Source: Rachicladosporium sp. CCFEE 5018 (taxonomy: Eukaryota; Ascomycota; Dothideomycetes; Cladosporiales; Cladosporiaceae). Taken from it: a stretch of DNA of 64,000 bases. A program made the translations under genes and the position numbers. The notes beneath the pieces were generated by a model. It searched no databases and was not told the origin of the DNA. It was given only the letters and a program-made list of their open reading frames with translations. Within the stretch, counting starts at the first letter, position 1, and the number at the start of each line of letters is the position of its first letter. Below are positions 10,543-20,308 of this stretch, piece by piece. The stretch is from contig KZ111154.1 in assembly GCA_002077045.2 (NCBI GenBank), forward strand, positions 306,748-370,747, in the 5' to 3' direction.

Positions 10543-10752
10543 GTGTCCGACATCGTACAATAAAATTGTCTCGCCCACACCGCATGCATGTGGCACTGAG
10601 TCGTTTTCTTTCACAATCTTCACGGTTGTTACGCGACTTTGCACCACCCTCACTACCAGCACCTCTGCTGTCACAAGACATGCCGTGCTAATCACAGTCA
10701 CTACATGTAACATCACTCGCACAGTCTCTCACATGCAACGCATTCACATGCC

Positions 10753-11766
10753 ATGGACTCGAAGACCGCACCCTCGTTCCCTGAGGCCACCCTAGGTGGC
10801 CATGCACCACTCACTACCCAAGAACCGATAGCAACAAAAGCCTCCGAAGCGATGAGGGACATAGCTTTTGGCAGTTTTGCCGGTATGGTGGGGAAGATCG
10901 TCGAATACCCCTTCGATACTGTGAAGGTGCGCCTGCAATCGCAGCCAGACCATCTGCCGCTGCGATATACGGGACCGCTGGATTGCTTCAGGCAAGGGAT
11001 CAAGCAGGATGGGGTGAGGGGGCTGTATAGAGGTGTGAGCGCGCCGCTGCTTGGGGCTGGCGCAGAGACAGCGTGTCTGTTCTTCTCGTATCGAACTGCG
11101 CAGAATATCCTCAAAGCCACGATACTTCCGCCCGACATGAAGGACATGGATCAGCTTCCTCTCGGCCCACTAGTCGCTGCGGGTGCGATGTCTGGCGCCA
11201 CGACCTCGCTCATCCTCACGCCCATCGAGCTGGTCAAGTGCAGGATGCAAGTCCCCCTCACCTCGCCCCTAGATCCCCATCTAGGCCCAAGCAACGGCTT
11301 CCACAGCTCCGTCGTCTCGCCCCTCGCAGTGATCGGCGACGTCTACCGCCGCGACGGTCTAGCAGGTTTCTGGCGCGGACAGCTCGGCACACTGCTACGA
11401 GAGACAGGTGGCGGCGCAGCCTGGTTCGGCTTCTACGAAGTCGCCGCGCTGTACTTCCGCAGTCGCCAGACAGCTGACAAGGACACAAGTCTGACGATCA
11501 CGGAGAGTATGCTTGCTGGCGCTGGGGCGGGTATGGCGTACAATTTCAGCTTTTATCCGGCCGATACGATCAAATCGAAGATTCAGACTGGTGATCTTGC
11601 GGATATCGGGGGTGGGAGGCAGACCTTCCTTGGAGTTGGGAGGGCGTTGTATCGGGCGCATGGGTTGAAGGGGTTGTATCGCGGATGTGGGATCACGTTA
11701 CTCAGGTCTGCGCCCGCGTCGGCTTTGATATTCACGATTTATGAGGGATTGAGGAAGGCATTTTAG
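10753..11766 (+). CDS. ORT1: Mitochondrial ornithine carrier, copy 1
   Basis: The product (337 residues, no intron) is a mitochondrial inner-membrane solute carrier of the ornithine/basic amino acid type (Ort1/Arg11/AmcA), exporting ornithine made in the matrix for arginine synthesis. Three carrier repeats are visible, each with a PX[DE]XX[KR] signature: YPFDTVKVRLQ (about 54), TPIELVKCRMQ (about 156) and YPADTIKSKIQ (about 271). The region RYTGPLDCFRQG..EGxRGLYRG-like is typical. The substrate call rests on overall resemblance (LLRETGGGAAWFG) and is less certain than the family. The duplicate is at 59967-60980, the same length, with about 97% protein identity although the DNA is about 87-95% alike. 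Confidence 0.88.
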   Translation: MDSKTAPSFPEATLGGHAPLTTQEPIATKASEAMRDIAFGSFAGMVGKIVEYPFDTVKVRLQSQPDHLPLRYTGPLDCFRQGIKQDGVRGLYRGVSAPLLGAGAETACLFFSYRTAQNILKATILPPDMKDMDQLPLGPLVAAGAMSGATTSLILTPIELVKCRMQVPLTSPLDPHLGPSNGFHSSVVSPLAVIGDVYRRDGLAGFWRGQLGTLLRETGGGAAWFGFYEVAALYFRSRQTADKDTSLTITESMLAGAGAGMAYNFSFYPADTIKSKIQTGDLADIGGGRQTFLGVGRALYRAHGLKGLYRGCGITLLRSAPASALIFTIYEGLRKAF

Positions 11767-12086
11767 CAAAGGGACGGATCCTTGTTAGCGAGGAGTTGGT
11801 CGGTGGAAACTTTTAAATTGTACATAGCGATGCTGGGTGCCAGAATGCATCTGGATAGGCAAGCATAACATAGACATAGATACAGAAATGCTTTCGATCT
11901 GAGCAACTCATGAGCACGCGACACCCTCGCGCTAAAGGCAGCAGATGTCTTGGCACGGCTTCTCGTTCACCCCGACTTCAACTTCCAGACTATTGCAGAC
12001 ATATGTAGAGACTTCGACATCAACGTCTCAAACGGTCTGTCGCGCCATGCAGTACTGCTCTGACATGCGAATCGTGAGTGTTCGCC
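11767..12086. other. Intergenic, ORT1 to RAD17, copy 1
   Basis: It holds the ORT1 terminator and the RAD17 promoter. From about 11916 rightward the DNA becomes about 95% or more identical to 61130 onward; left of this point it is clearly less similar. No ORF of note. Confidence 0.4.
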
Positions 12087-14648
12087 ATGGCGCAAGGTCA
12101 CTTGACACGTCGTAAAGTAGTGACCGTCTCCTCCGATGAAGACGAGGGGACCAATGCGCCAATCATTACCGCGAACGAGGATGATGGATCTGGAGAGGAA
12201 GCCTCCGTGAAGCCAACGAAAGGAAAGCTCAAGTCCATCAAGACGTCAAGACAGCCTCAGCAATCCACTCCTTCGTCAACCCAGGACAAGTCCGTCAAGG
12301 AGTCGCCCAGGAAGTCCAAGACCACCAAGGTCAAGTCCAAAACCGCCGTGAAAGATGAGCCGAAACCATATGGCAAGCCGATCTACTCTTTCTTCAATGG
12401 AGCGACGCAGAAGCAACTCTCACAGCCATCAGCACCATCAAGTCAGCCCCGGTCTCTAACACCTCGCCCGGACCTTGAGACTATCGACTCAGATGAGGAA
12501 CAGAACTCCAAGGTCAAAGTCTCGAAAGATTCCAGCACCGCTCTCGCCTTACGCAAGCGCAAGCTACACCCAAGCCAGTCTTTCGAAGACGACACCAGCC
12601 TTGCCCCTCTACCAACGCAAAAGTTCCGCAAGACAAGCGAGGATGGCCGCACGCCTTCTTTCTCCATCAATAATGACGACAAGCGATCCTGGACCGAACA
12701 ATTCGCGCCTATTGATCTGGACGAGCTGGCTGTGCACAAGCGGAAAGTTGCTGATGTGAGGGGATGGCTTGAGATGGCTTCCAGTGGACGCCGGAGGAAA
12801 GTGTTAGTGTTGAAGGGCGCGGCCGGGAGTGCGAAGACGACTACGATCAAAGTATTGGCGAAGGAGATGGGTATCGAAACTTCGGAGTGGCGGAACCCGG
12901 CAGGTGCTGATTATGCGAGTGAAGGGAGTGTGGGTGCAGCTGAGCAGTTTAATGATTTTATTGCGGCGGCTGGGCGGTCGAGTGGACTGGTGTTTGGCGC
13001 TGAAGGCGATGATGCAAGAGATTACGCGACGACTAACGAGGCAAAGGATGATCGAACTAGCGGTGGCGGGAAGCAACTGCTCCTAGTTGAGGAGTTTCCC
13101 AACACGTTCTCGAGGACATCGCCGGTACTCGAATCGTTCCGAGCAGCGTTGTCCCAGTATCTGTCAACCACGCAAGCGCCCGACAAGTCGCCCACGCCTA
13201 TAGTTCTGGTTGTCTCGGAGACCCTGCTCTCGACCAGCACAGCGGCGGCCGACAGCTTCACGGTGCATCGCTTACTTGGACCTGAGCTACTCAATCATCC
13301 ATATGTCGACACGATTGAGTTCAATGCGATTGCGCCGACTATACTCACGAAAGCACTCGAAACGATTGTTGTCAAAGAAGCGCGCAAGTCTGGGCGTCGA
13401 AAGACCCCCGGCCCAGCCGTACTGAAGCGACTAGCAGAGACAGGCGACATACGCAGCGCTATCTCCTCACTCGAATTTCTTTGCCTGCGAGGTGATGATG
13501 AAGGTACTTGGTCAGCCAAGGTAGCATTCACGAAGCCGAAAAGAGCACCGCCTCAAGTCGCTCTGACGAATGCCGAAGAAGAAGCGCTACAGCTAATTTG
13601 CAATCGTGAGAGCACTCTGGGCATCTTTCACTCTGTCGGCAAGATCGTGTATAACAAGCGCGTCGATCCAACTCCGGGCACCGAAGTAGCGCAGCCGCCT
13701 CCGTGGCTGCCGCAACATCATCGCGAGAAGATTCCGGAAACGGACATCGAGTCACTCCTCGACGAGCTAGGCACGGACACCTCAACCTTCATCGCCTCCC
13801 TCCACGAGAACTTCGCCCTCTCCTGCAACACTGGCAGTACAGAAGAGACGCTCGACAGCCTGACCGGCTGCATTGACAATCTCTCCGACGCCAACCTTCT
13901 TTCCATCGACCGTTTCTCATCAGGCACGAGATCGTTCTCCGGCTCTGCTACGGACACACTACGGCAAGACGAGATGGCTTTCCAAGTCGCCGTGCGAGGC
14001 GTGCTATTCAGTCTCCCCAGTCCGGTCAACAGAGGTGTACCAGCAAGTGGCAAGAAGGCAGACGCGCATCGGATGTTCTATCCTGCTAGTCTGAAGCTTT
14101 GGCGGAGAAAGGAGGAGATTGAGGGGCTGTTGGATCTTCTGACTTCGGATGCACAATCTGGTGCCAGCGTTCTGCCCGAAAGAGGAAATAGTGACGGAGC
14201 GGACGGCGTAGCAGGCTGGCATCGCCAGTCGCTCGATCAGAGTCCATCAACGACCCAAGCCGCGTCAAGCTCTCTCAGCACCTCCTCAAAAGCCTCCACG
14301 CTCCTAGACCGCCTTCCCTACCTCGCGCACATCCTCCCAGACTCGCCTCAAAACTCTGCTTTCCTCTCCCGTGTGCGCAAAGTCGTCAACATCCAATCTA
14401 CACCTCCCCTGCTCACCTCAGCCAACGACGACGAAGACGCAGCAGGCCAGCAAGACGCGCCGCCAGGCACGGAGCAATGGGCTACCGATCGACCTGACGA
14501 CGACGCGCCAAAGCAGGCGAGAGGGGTAAAGAAGAAGGCCAAGAAGCCTGGAGGCGTTGGGAAGGGCGAGTTCGGTGGCGAGTTGGGGATGAGATTAGAA
14601 GGTCGAGTTGAGGGGTTGGTGATTGAGGGAGATGATATTGAGGATTAA
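12087..14648 (+). CDS. RAD17: Rad17/Rad24-type checkpoint clamp loader, copy 1 (intact)
   Basis: The product (853 residues from the ATG at 12087, M-A-Q-G-H-L) is the RFC-like subunit that loads the 9-1-1 clamp at damaged DNA. A disordered Ser/Lys-rich N-terminus includes GKPIYSFF (about residue 95), a PIP-box-like stretch. The AAA+ core has a variant P-loop GAAGSAKTT (about 242) and a Walker B-like LLLVEEFPN. The downstream STLGIFHSVGKIVYNKR and LHENFALSC segments are characteristic of Rad17. The C-terminus is acidic/basic and ends after EGDDIED. The GAAGSAKT loop departs from the usual GPxGxGKT. The second copy (61294-63855) has the same length but an early in-frame stop, so this is the intact one. 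Confidence 0.9.
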   Translation: MAQGHLTRRKVVTVSSDEDEGTNAPIITANEDDGSGEEASVKPTKGKLKSIKTSRQPQQSTPSSTQDKSVKESPRKSKTTKVKSKTAVKDEPKPYGKPIYSFFNGATQKQLSQPSAPSSQPRSLTPRPDLETIDSDEEQNSKVKVSKDSSTALALRKRKLHPSQSFEDDTSLAPLPTQKFRKTSEDGRTPSFSINNDDKRSWTEQFAPIDLDELAVHKRKVADVRGWLEMASSGRRRKVLVLKGAAGSAKTTTIKVLAKEMGIETSEWRNPAGADYASEGSVGAAEQFNDFIAAAGRSSGLVFGAEGDDARDYATTNEAKDDRTSGGGKQLLLVEEFPNTFSRTSPVLESFRAALSQYLSTTQAPDKSPTPIVLVVSETLLSTSTAAADSFTVHRLLGPELLNHPYVDTIEFNAIAPTILTKALETIVVKEARKSGRRKTPGPAVLKRLAETGDIRSAISSLEFLCLRGDDEGTWSAKVAFTKPKRAPPQVALTNAEEEALQLICNRESTLGIFHSVGKIVYNKRVDPTPGTEVAQPPPWLPQHHREKIPETDIESLLDELGTDTSTFIASLHENFALSCNTGSTEETLDSLTGCIDNLSDANLLSIDRFSSGTRSFSGSATDTLRQDEMAFQVAVRGVLFSLPSPVNRGVPASGKKADAHRMFYPASLKLWRRKEEIEGLLDLLTSDAQSGASVLPERGNSDGADGVAGWHRQSLDQSPSTTQAASSSLSTSSKASTLLDRLPYLAHILPDSPQNSAFLSRVRKVVNIQSTPPLLTSANDDEDAAGQQDAPPGTEQWATDRPDDDAPKQARGVKKKAKKPGGVGKGEFGGELGMRLEGRVEGLVIEGDDIED

Positions 14649-14793
14649 TCGGGATCCTAGCGGGAGTCTTGGTGGCGTTACTACTATGATCTAGCCGGCG
14701 AATGTTGTGCGTGCTACCGGTGAGGCACGTTGTTTGTCGATAGTGATGAAATGTAAGATACTGTTCGGTGACTGGTGACTACATCTTCCTCGT

Positions 14794-14893
14794 NNNNNNN
14801 NNNNNNNNNNNNNNNNNNNNNNNNNNNNNNNNNNNNNNNNNNNNNNNNNNNNNNNNNNNNNNNNNNNNNNNNNNNNNNNNNNNNNNNNNNNNN
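14794..14893. other. Assembly gap (100 N)
   Basis: The run begins directly after a sequence (..ACATCTTCCTCGT) that is also the last sequence of this window at 64000, at exactly the homologous base. It removes the 3' end of the neighbouring minus-strand gene. Open frames that seem to cross it are artefacts. Confidence 0.98.
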
Positions 14894-15813
14894 TCCATAG
14901 TGATGTGTACCGACGTTGAAAGGAGGGGGCGGTGCGGAGAAGCCTTGGTAGCCTTGTCCGTCGAGCGTAAGTCCAGAGTCTGGCTGCTTGCAATCTTCTG
15001 GAGTATTCTCCACAGTTTGTATTCGACCTTGGCCGTATCCGTTGTGGACAGAAGATCGATCGTCATGACGTGAGCCGAGATTACTAAATGACTTGATCAA
15101 ACCTCCCCCGCCGATGGTGTCGTATTCGTATCCAGGTGGTGGGCTTGGAAGTTCATCGCCTGCACCATCGAACAGACCACCCATCATGCCACCGAAGCCA
15201 GCACTGGCTGCACCAGCTGATGGTGCCTTAGCCACGCTCGGCGCTTTGGCAACGCTCTGTGCCTTAGCAGGCGCTGCGTGAGACGGCTGTCGCCCAGAGG
15301 TATCCGCCTTGGTCTCGTAATTGCATCGCAAGACTACGACTTCGATAGAGCCGATGTCACGCTCCTGGGTAGGCTTGAGAGTAGGCGATCTGTCGGCCTC
15401 CGCTGTTGAGGTGTCAGTCGACTGATCAAGAGAGAAGCGTGCAGTCAAGACTTACCAAGCTTCAATGCCTGGAACATCCATCCCCTCCCGACAAAGCTGC
15501 TATCAGCCATCTTGTCCTCCTTCTGCCTTACCCTAAAGTCAATGTCGTAGCTGGCCTTGTCGCTCACACCGGGCACCCCAGGGCAGCGTTTGTTGCGGTT
15601 GCACTGATACACCCCATCAATGAAGACGAACATGGCCATGCCGGAGGCAATCCAGCCATGCGTGTGCATGTGGATGCTAAACGGGATTGGGGCGTCGGGG
15701 ACCGCGACGAAGCATTCCACGGCGCCATCGCGAAAGCGCTGGTCGTACTCCTTCAGCTTGACATCGTTGGGTGCGAGCTCTAGAGAGCATGTGATCTGCT
15801 TGAGCTTGGGCAT
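14894..15813 (-). CDS. DUF7918-like hypothetical protein (3' end lost in gap)
   Basis: A two-exon gene. Exon 1 (15813-15456) starts M-P-K-L-K-Q-I and encodes a beta-rich domain with an FVFIDG..-type strand and GRGWMFQALKL. A 53-nt intron (15455-15403, GTAAGT..CAG, phase 1) follows. Exon 2 (15402 downward) continues with DIGSIEVVVLRC and then an Ala/Gly/Pro-rich region (AKAPSVAKAPSAG, GGMMGGLFDGAGDELPSPPP). The frame is still open when it meets the N run, so the stop codon is missing. The arrangement of a strand-rich N-terminus, a phenylalanine-containing 'F..L.L' strand and a DIG.I...R strand resembles DUF7918 proteins of fungi; this is a memory-based family guess. No second copy is in the window. 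Confidence 0.6.
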
Positions 15814-17385
15814 GTTGGATGCCTCGGCTCGTTCTCTTCGGTTTCTGTAATGCTTCACGCCGAAGTAAGCAGCACTTGCTTCCTATGCGCTTTGCCAGCG
15901 ACCTTCTGGTCTCGCTACTGAGAATGTCAGTGACTTGATCAGCTTCCGGTCGAGAAGTGACTGAATGTAGGAGCGTGGCAGTGGGTGTGCTATGGTGTAT
16001 GGTGAGTATGTTGAAGTGAGGGATTCGCTGACTGGAGAGGTGAGGGCGAAGAGTGAACCGAAGTCGGCAAGACCGACCGCAACGTGAGCAGCAGCTGCCA
16101 GACCTGATCACTAACACCACTACGAACGTGTGTGCAGCGGATGAGAAACTCAGTGAGTGTAAGTTGGTGTTGCCAGAAATGTAGTTGCAAGAAGCAGCTC
16201 GTGACCGCTTATTGCTGGTACACTCGTCTTCACATTGTCGCCGTGACAATAGCACGTTGAGCGCATATCACCACGTGACATCACAGGGTAGGTGCGAGAG
16301 CCCTCGGCCAGGTGAAGACTTTATTGTAACATGGATCGTGCCAATAGCTAATAATGGCCATGCAGGGGCGGACTTCTCGAACTCAGCTCAGAGTATCTCG
16401 CCTTCTCCTATCGCACCGAGTACGCGTCCAAATGTACATGCCATCCTGGCATACTACGATTGTCGACACTCCGGTCTCACAAGGCGATGTCCCAACCATT
16501 GATTGGGTAACTGCGACACGCTGCGGACGCAAGCCCGCACGCTCAGCGGAAAGGCGACGACCTGTTGACTCCATACACGCTACTTGTCCCTCGTCCTGAG
16601 AGCATCGTGGTCCTGTTCGTAACGAATCCGGGATATGTTCAGCCGCACGTCGTCAGACGATGCTCACAGGTACTCTCTCGCACCTTCACGTCGAGGCCAG
16701 TTGTTGGAAGCCATGGACTGCCACGAATCCAGGCGGGTGGTGGAATTGAGTCTACATTGAAAACGATGTGACCGCGTCGCCGAGAATGTCGCACAGGTGA
16801 TGAATGCAGAAGAAGATCAGCAGCTCCCGGTGTTCGAACGCGATGTTGTGGGCAACAACGTGCGCGTGGTAATCCAAGGATGCCCTTGTCCGGGAGCGGC
16901 ATCTCGGACCCTTGTGCATGCCGTGAGACACATTCACCGGTGGGTGAGACTTTCCAACTGCCGGCAGCTTCATCATTGATGGGAGTATCCCACGTCTTGA
17001 TTCTTCCTCTTCATGAATTATTGTCCCTCTGCTCTCGAGATCTCACGATGGATAATCTCAGGAATACTGACAACAACTATGACAGCGACCGTGGCCCCAT
17101 CAGCTTGTTGGAAAAAGGTCATGGCACTAGGCGCGTTCGCTTGCGCGGATTGCATTTGCCGGATAAAGTGTCCTGACGATCTTCGTTGGTGCATGAAGCG
17201 TGCATCGCGTAGCGGCATGGAAAATGCGGCGCGAAATGACGAGCGAACGGAGCTGATATGATCCTTGAGGTGATGCTACGCAGGGTTCGTTGCTGTACAA
17301 GGCAGGGATTTTCGTTATTAGTATTCCCAGTCTTTTCTTGCTCCTCGACCCACAAACATCCTACGAAAAAGCACCTACCGCAGCC
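15814..17385. other. Intergenic, about 1.6 kb
   Basis: It separates the leftward DUF7918-like gene from the rightward SMP-30-like gene, so it holds both promoters. Many short ORFs occur in all frames, none with recognisable motifs or a matching copy elsewhere in the window. A palindromic CACGTG lies at about 16271-16276. I see no tRNA or transposon remnant. Confidence 0.4.
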
Positions 17386-18405
17386 ATGGTCTCAAGCATT
17401 GCAGTTCTGTCTGGCTTCTTCGCGGTCACCTTGGCCCTGAACAAGTCCGCTCTTCCGCTCCCAGTCACTGAAATCTTCCAATTCCCACGTGGCAGCTACA
17501 TCGAGGCGCTACAGTTCCGTCCAAACGGCAAGCTTCTCGGGAACCTCCTCGCGCCCGAAGCCTCGATATACCAATTCGACGTCGTGGAGAAGAGCGCTCG
17601 CAAAGTTGTCTCCATCCCTAGCGTCAATGGCCTTTATGGTCTTACCGATGGTCTTCCAGACCAATACTACGCCGCTGGAGGCAACTTCAGCCTTCGCGCC
17701 AGCACTCGCGCAGCTGGCTCATTCGGCATCTTCCACGTCAACTTGACGTCCTTCGACAACACCGGCCTCGCCACTGTGGAAGAAGTCTCGCACTTCGCCA
17801 ACGCCACACCCAATGGACTCTGGACTCTCAATGCCAAGACTGGCATTATCCTAGCTGCGGACGCTACGAACGGTGTAGTTTACCGCGTCAACGTCAACAC
17901 CGGCGTGAACGAGATCACCGTCTCAGACCCGCTCATGAAGCCACCTGCCAACGCCTCGACCTACCCGAGCCCCAACGGCATTGCTGTCCGTGATGGCTAC
18001 TTGTACTTCACCAACACCGGTGCCGGCACCTTCGGTCGTGTACCAATCACCGCAGCAGGTGTCCAGACCGGACCGGCACAGCTTGTTGCTGTGACTGCTG
18101 GTGGCAACCCAGGTGGCGATGACTGGACTTTCGATGCCGCTGGAAATGTCTTCCTGGGAGAGAACCCTAACAACTGGGTTAGTGTGCTTCCGAAGGGGAG
18201 CAAGACGCCAGTCATCATTGCTGGTGGACCGAACTCGACTGCTGTGCTCGGACCGAACACTGTGCGATTCGGAGTAAGCACGCTGGATCGAAGCCGCAAG
18301 AGTCTGTATATTGGGACCAGCGGAGGTCTACCGCAGTACAGATCTGGCAACTTCACGAACGGTGGTGGGGTGTACAGGATCGACACGGCGGCTCTGAACC
18401 TTTGA
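17386..18405 (+). CDS. Secreted SMP-30/gluconolactonase-like beta-propeller protein
   Basis: The product has 339 residues when started at the ATG giving M-V-S-S-I-A-V-L-S-G-F-F, a good secretion signal of about 18-20 residues. The rest reads as a six-bladed propeller of the SMP-30/gluconolactonase/LRE-like type: blade strands such as SIYQFDV, GVVYRVNV, GYLYFTNTGAGTFGRVPI, GNVFLGENPNNWVSVL and KSLYIGTSGG, with the PSPNGIAV and NTVRFG turns. Several N-x-S/T sites agree with secretion. Fungal members include lactonases and pericyclase-like enzymes; substrate unknown. No intron. Its 3' half (from 17981) is duplicated at 26193-26617. Confidence 0.8.
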   Translation: MVSSIAVLSGFFAVTLALNKSALPLPVTEIFQFPRGSYIEALQFRPNGKLLGNLLAPEASIYQFDVVEKSARKVVSIPSVNGLYGLTDGLPDQYYAAGGNFSLRASTRAAGSFGIFHVNLTSFDNTGLATVEEVSHFANATPNGLWTLNAKTGIILAADATNGVVYRVNVNTGVNEITVSDPLMKPPANASTYPSPNGIAVRDGYLYFTNTGAGTFGRVPITAAGVQTGPAQLVAVTAGGNPGGDDWTFDAAGNVFLGENPNNWVSVLPKGSKTPVIIAGGPNSTAVLGPNTVRFGVSTLDRSRKSLYIGTSGGLPQYRSGNFTNGGGVYRIDTAALNL

Positions 18406-18695
18406 GGTCTCTCATAGCCTACGTAACCTAGTTGACATACTCACGTGTAGCCCTGCCAAGGCTGTAGCAGCCAGCAACGTTACACAACATGGACATGTAT
18501 CAGTGACACTTCACAAGACGATCTGTCGCTGCCTATAGCTGCCTTGGGTCCCAATGCTATCTGTCGGAAGCTGTCGAGAGGTGCAAGTGCACATAATGTA
18601 CGTGGTCTTTCTATACTGTGTTTCCCTTCATTGTCAATCCTGCAACATTCCCCACTTCACTGCTCAGTTTTCACGTCGCGCACATACCCTTCGCC

Positions 18696-19414
18696 ATGGG
18701 AACTCGCCACCTGATCTGCATCTACCACAACGGCCGCTTCGTGCTTGCGCAGTATGGGCAGTGGGATGGCTAGTAAGTCCACATCACCCTCCGTGCCTCA
18801 CTCGTGCTCGCTGACACGATCCAAGCCCAGACGGACAAGGTGTCGTCATACTCGCCTTTGTCAAAGCCCCCGGTAACGTCGCCCTACTCGCCTCGAAAAC
18901 GCCAAACATCGAGCCTCTCATTATCGCAGAAGTAGACGACTACATCAAAGGCTGGACCCTCGAGAACCCCAACGCCGAGACTCCAATGTTCTCTCAACCT
19001 TGCCCGCCTTCCCTCAGCCGCAACACGGGCGCCAAGATGCTAGATCTCATCGCCGCCTCCACATCAGAAGCTTGGGTTCCGGTGTATCTCGAGCTAGACT
19101 TCGTTAAGGATGGGCTTTTCTGCGAGTGGGCTTATGTGATTGATCTTGATAGGGAGACCTTAGAAGTGTATTGCGGGGGCGAAAGGTCGCACTATGAGGG
19201 TGATACTTCGCATGTAAGTGGGGTGAGGAGGCTGGACGAGACTGAGGGGTCCGTGGTGAGTTTGGTAGGGAGATGGGGGTTCACTTCTCTGCCCGAGGAG
19301 ACACACTTCATTAATGTCTGCAGGACTGGATTGGAATTGCCGGATGAGGAGGACGGGGAGAGTTTGGAGGACAATGGGGACCGTACGGGGAGCGAAATAG
19401 ATGGAATATCATGA
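18696..19414 (+). CDS. MGTRHLIC-family fungal protein, unit A (two exons, intact)
   Basis: The product is 221 residues. Exon 1 (18696-18772) encodes the conserved opening MGTRHLICIYHNGRFV followed by AQYGQWDG; exon 2 (18826-19414) resumes with YPDGQGVVIL. The 53-nt intron has a GTAAGT donor; the acceptor at AAG|CCCAG is chosen because using the next CAG would create a stop and break the YPDGQG motif. The middle has PVYLELDFVKDGLFCEWAYVID and an acidic C-terminal tail. Proteins with this start (MGTRHLICV.. AQYGQWDGYPEGQG) form a widespread, often multi-copy family in Pezizomycotina with no known function. A decayed paralog follows at 19702 and a frameshifted duplicate lies at 26908. Confidence 0.8.
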
Positions 19415-19701
19415 GGACGATGTTGATTAGTATCACCTTACGGGGGGTGAGTGACACAGCACCTCTGTAGGCAGGCTGTTACGAGATCTTGTGATCGCTC
19501 CAGGTCCCGAGGGAAACCACGTTCGACAGGTAAGATGTAGCGTGCCTGACCCATGTGCAGACGGAGGCCTGCATGAAGTGAAGCACAGATCGCATCAAAC
19601 GCAGAACCTTCCCATTCACAAGTTCTCGATTTCCTATCCTCTCACTGAGTCAATACAATTTATTGAACATCACAGCACACAATCACCCAACCTCTGTCAA
19701 G

Positions 19702-20308
19702 ATGGGTACCCGCCACCTGATCTGCATCTTACCACGGCGGCCGCTTTGTACTCGTGCAGTACGGCCGGTGGGATGGTGGGTTTCGCATGCTCCGCGCTAC
19801 ACCAGAGAAGCGCTTGCCTGTATATCTGTACCTCAATTTCCTCGAGGACGGAGTATTATTCTGCGTGTACGCATACCTGATCGATCTCGACGCCGAAAGA
19901 TTCCAAGTGTACATGGGCTGGACAGTGTGGGATGGACCAATGCCGGGAATCAGTGGACGATTAGGGGAGCTCAACTGGCCGTGCGTGACTTTGCTAGCCT
20001 GGTGGAGGTTCGTCGACTTGCCTGAGCAGGAGAAGTTTATGAAGGTCTGCGATGATGCCCAAGTCGAGCTATGCGGGGAGGACGACGATTCAGAGGATAG
20101 AGAGAGAGACTTCGAGCGCACGAGCAGATGGAAAGCGATGCCCGGAGGCGCGACAAATGGAAGTAGGTCGAGTCCAGGTCCGCTCAATTGTTCGGCGTCC
20201 GTTGAAGGTAGTACTGGCGCGTCCGCTGCAGCCATCATGTCTCCAGCGCATCGTACTTTTGCAGCACTGCCAGCGCTCTCTCATACGTCCACATCGTCAC
20301 CGCACTAG
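19702..20308 (+). pseudogene. Decayed second MGTRHLIC-family copy, unit A
   Basis: It begins with an intact ATG and MGTRHLICI, then an extra T at about 19729-19731 shifts the frame away from YHGGRFVLVQYGRWDG. The intron and about 60 codons that should follow WDG are deleted, and the frame resumes with LPVYLYLNFLEDGVLFCVYAYLID, parallel to PVYLELDFVKDGLFCEWAYVID of the intact gene. The 3' end overlaps the TPC1 3' end at 20235. In unit B only the first 32 bases of this copy remain. Confidence 0.7.

Noticed and set aside
14691..15448. Open frames running through the N run at 14794-14893
   Set aside because: N bases simply contain no stop; the parts on both sides belong to different genes.
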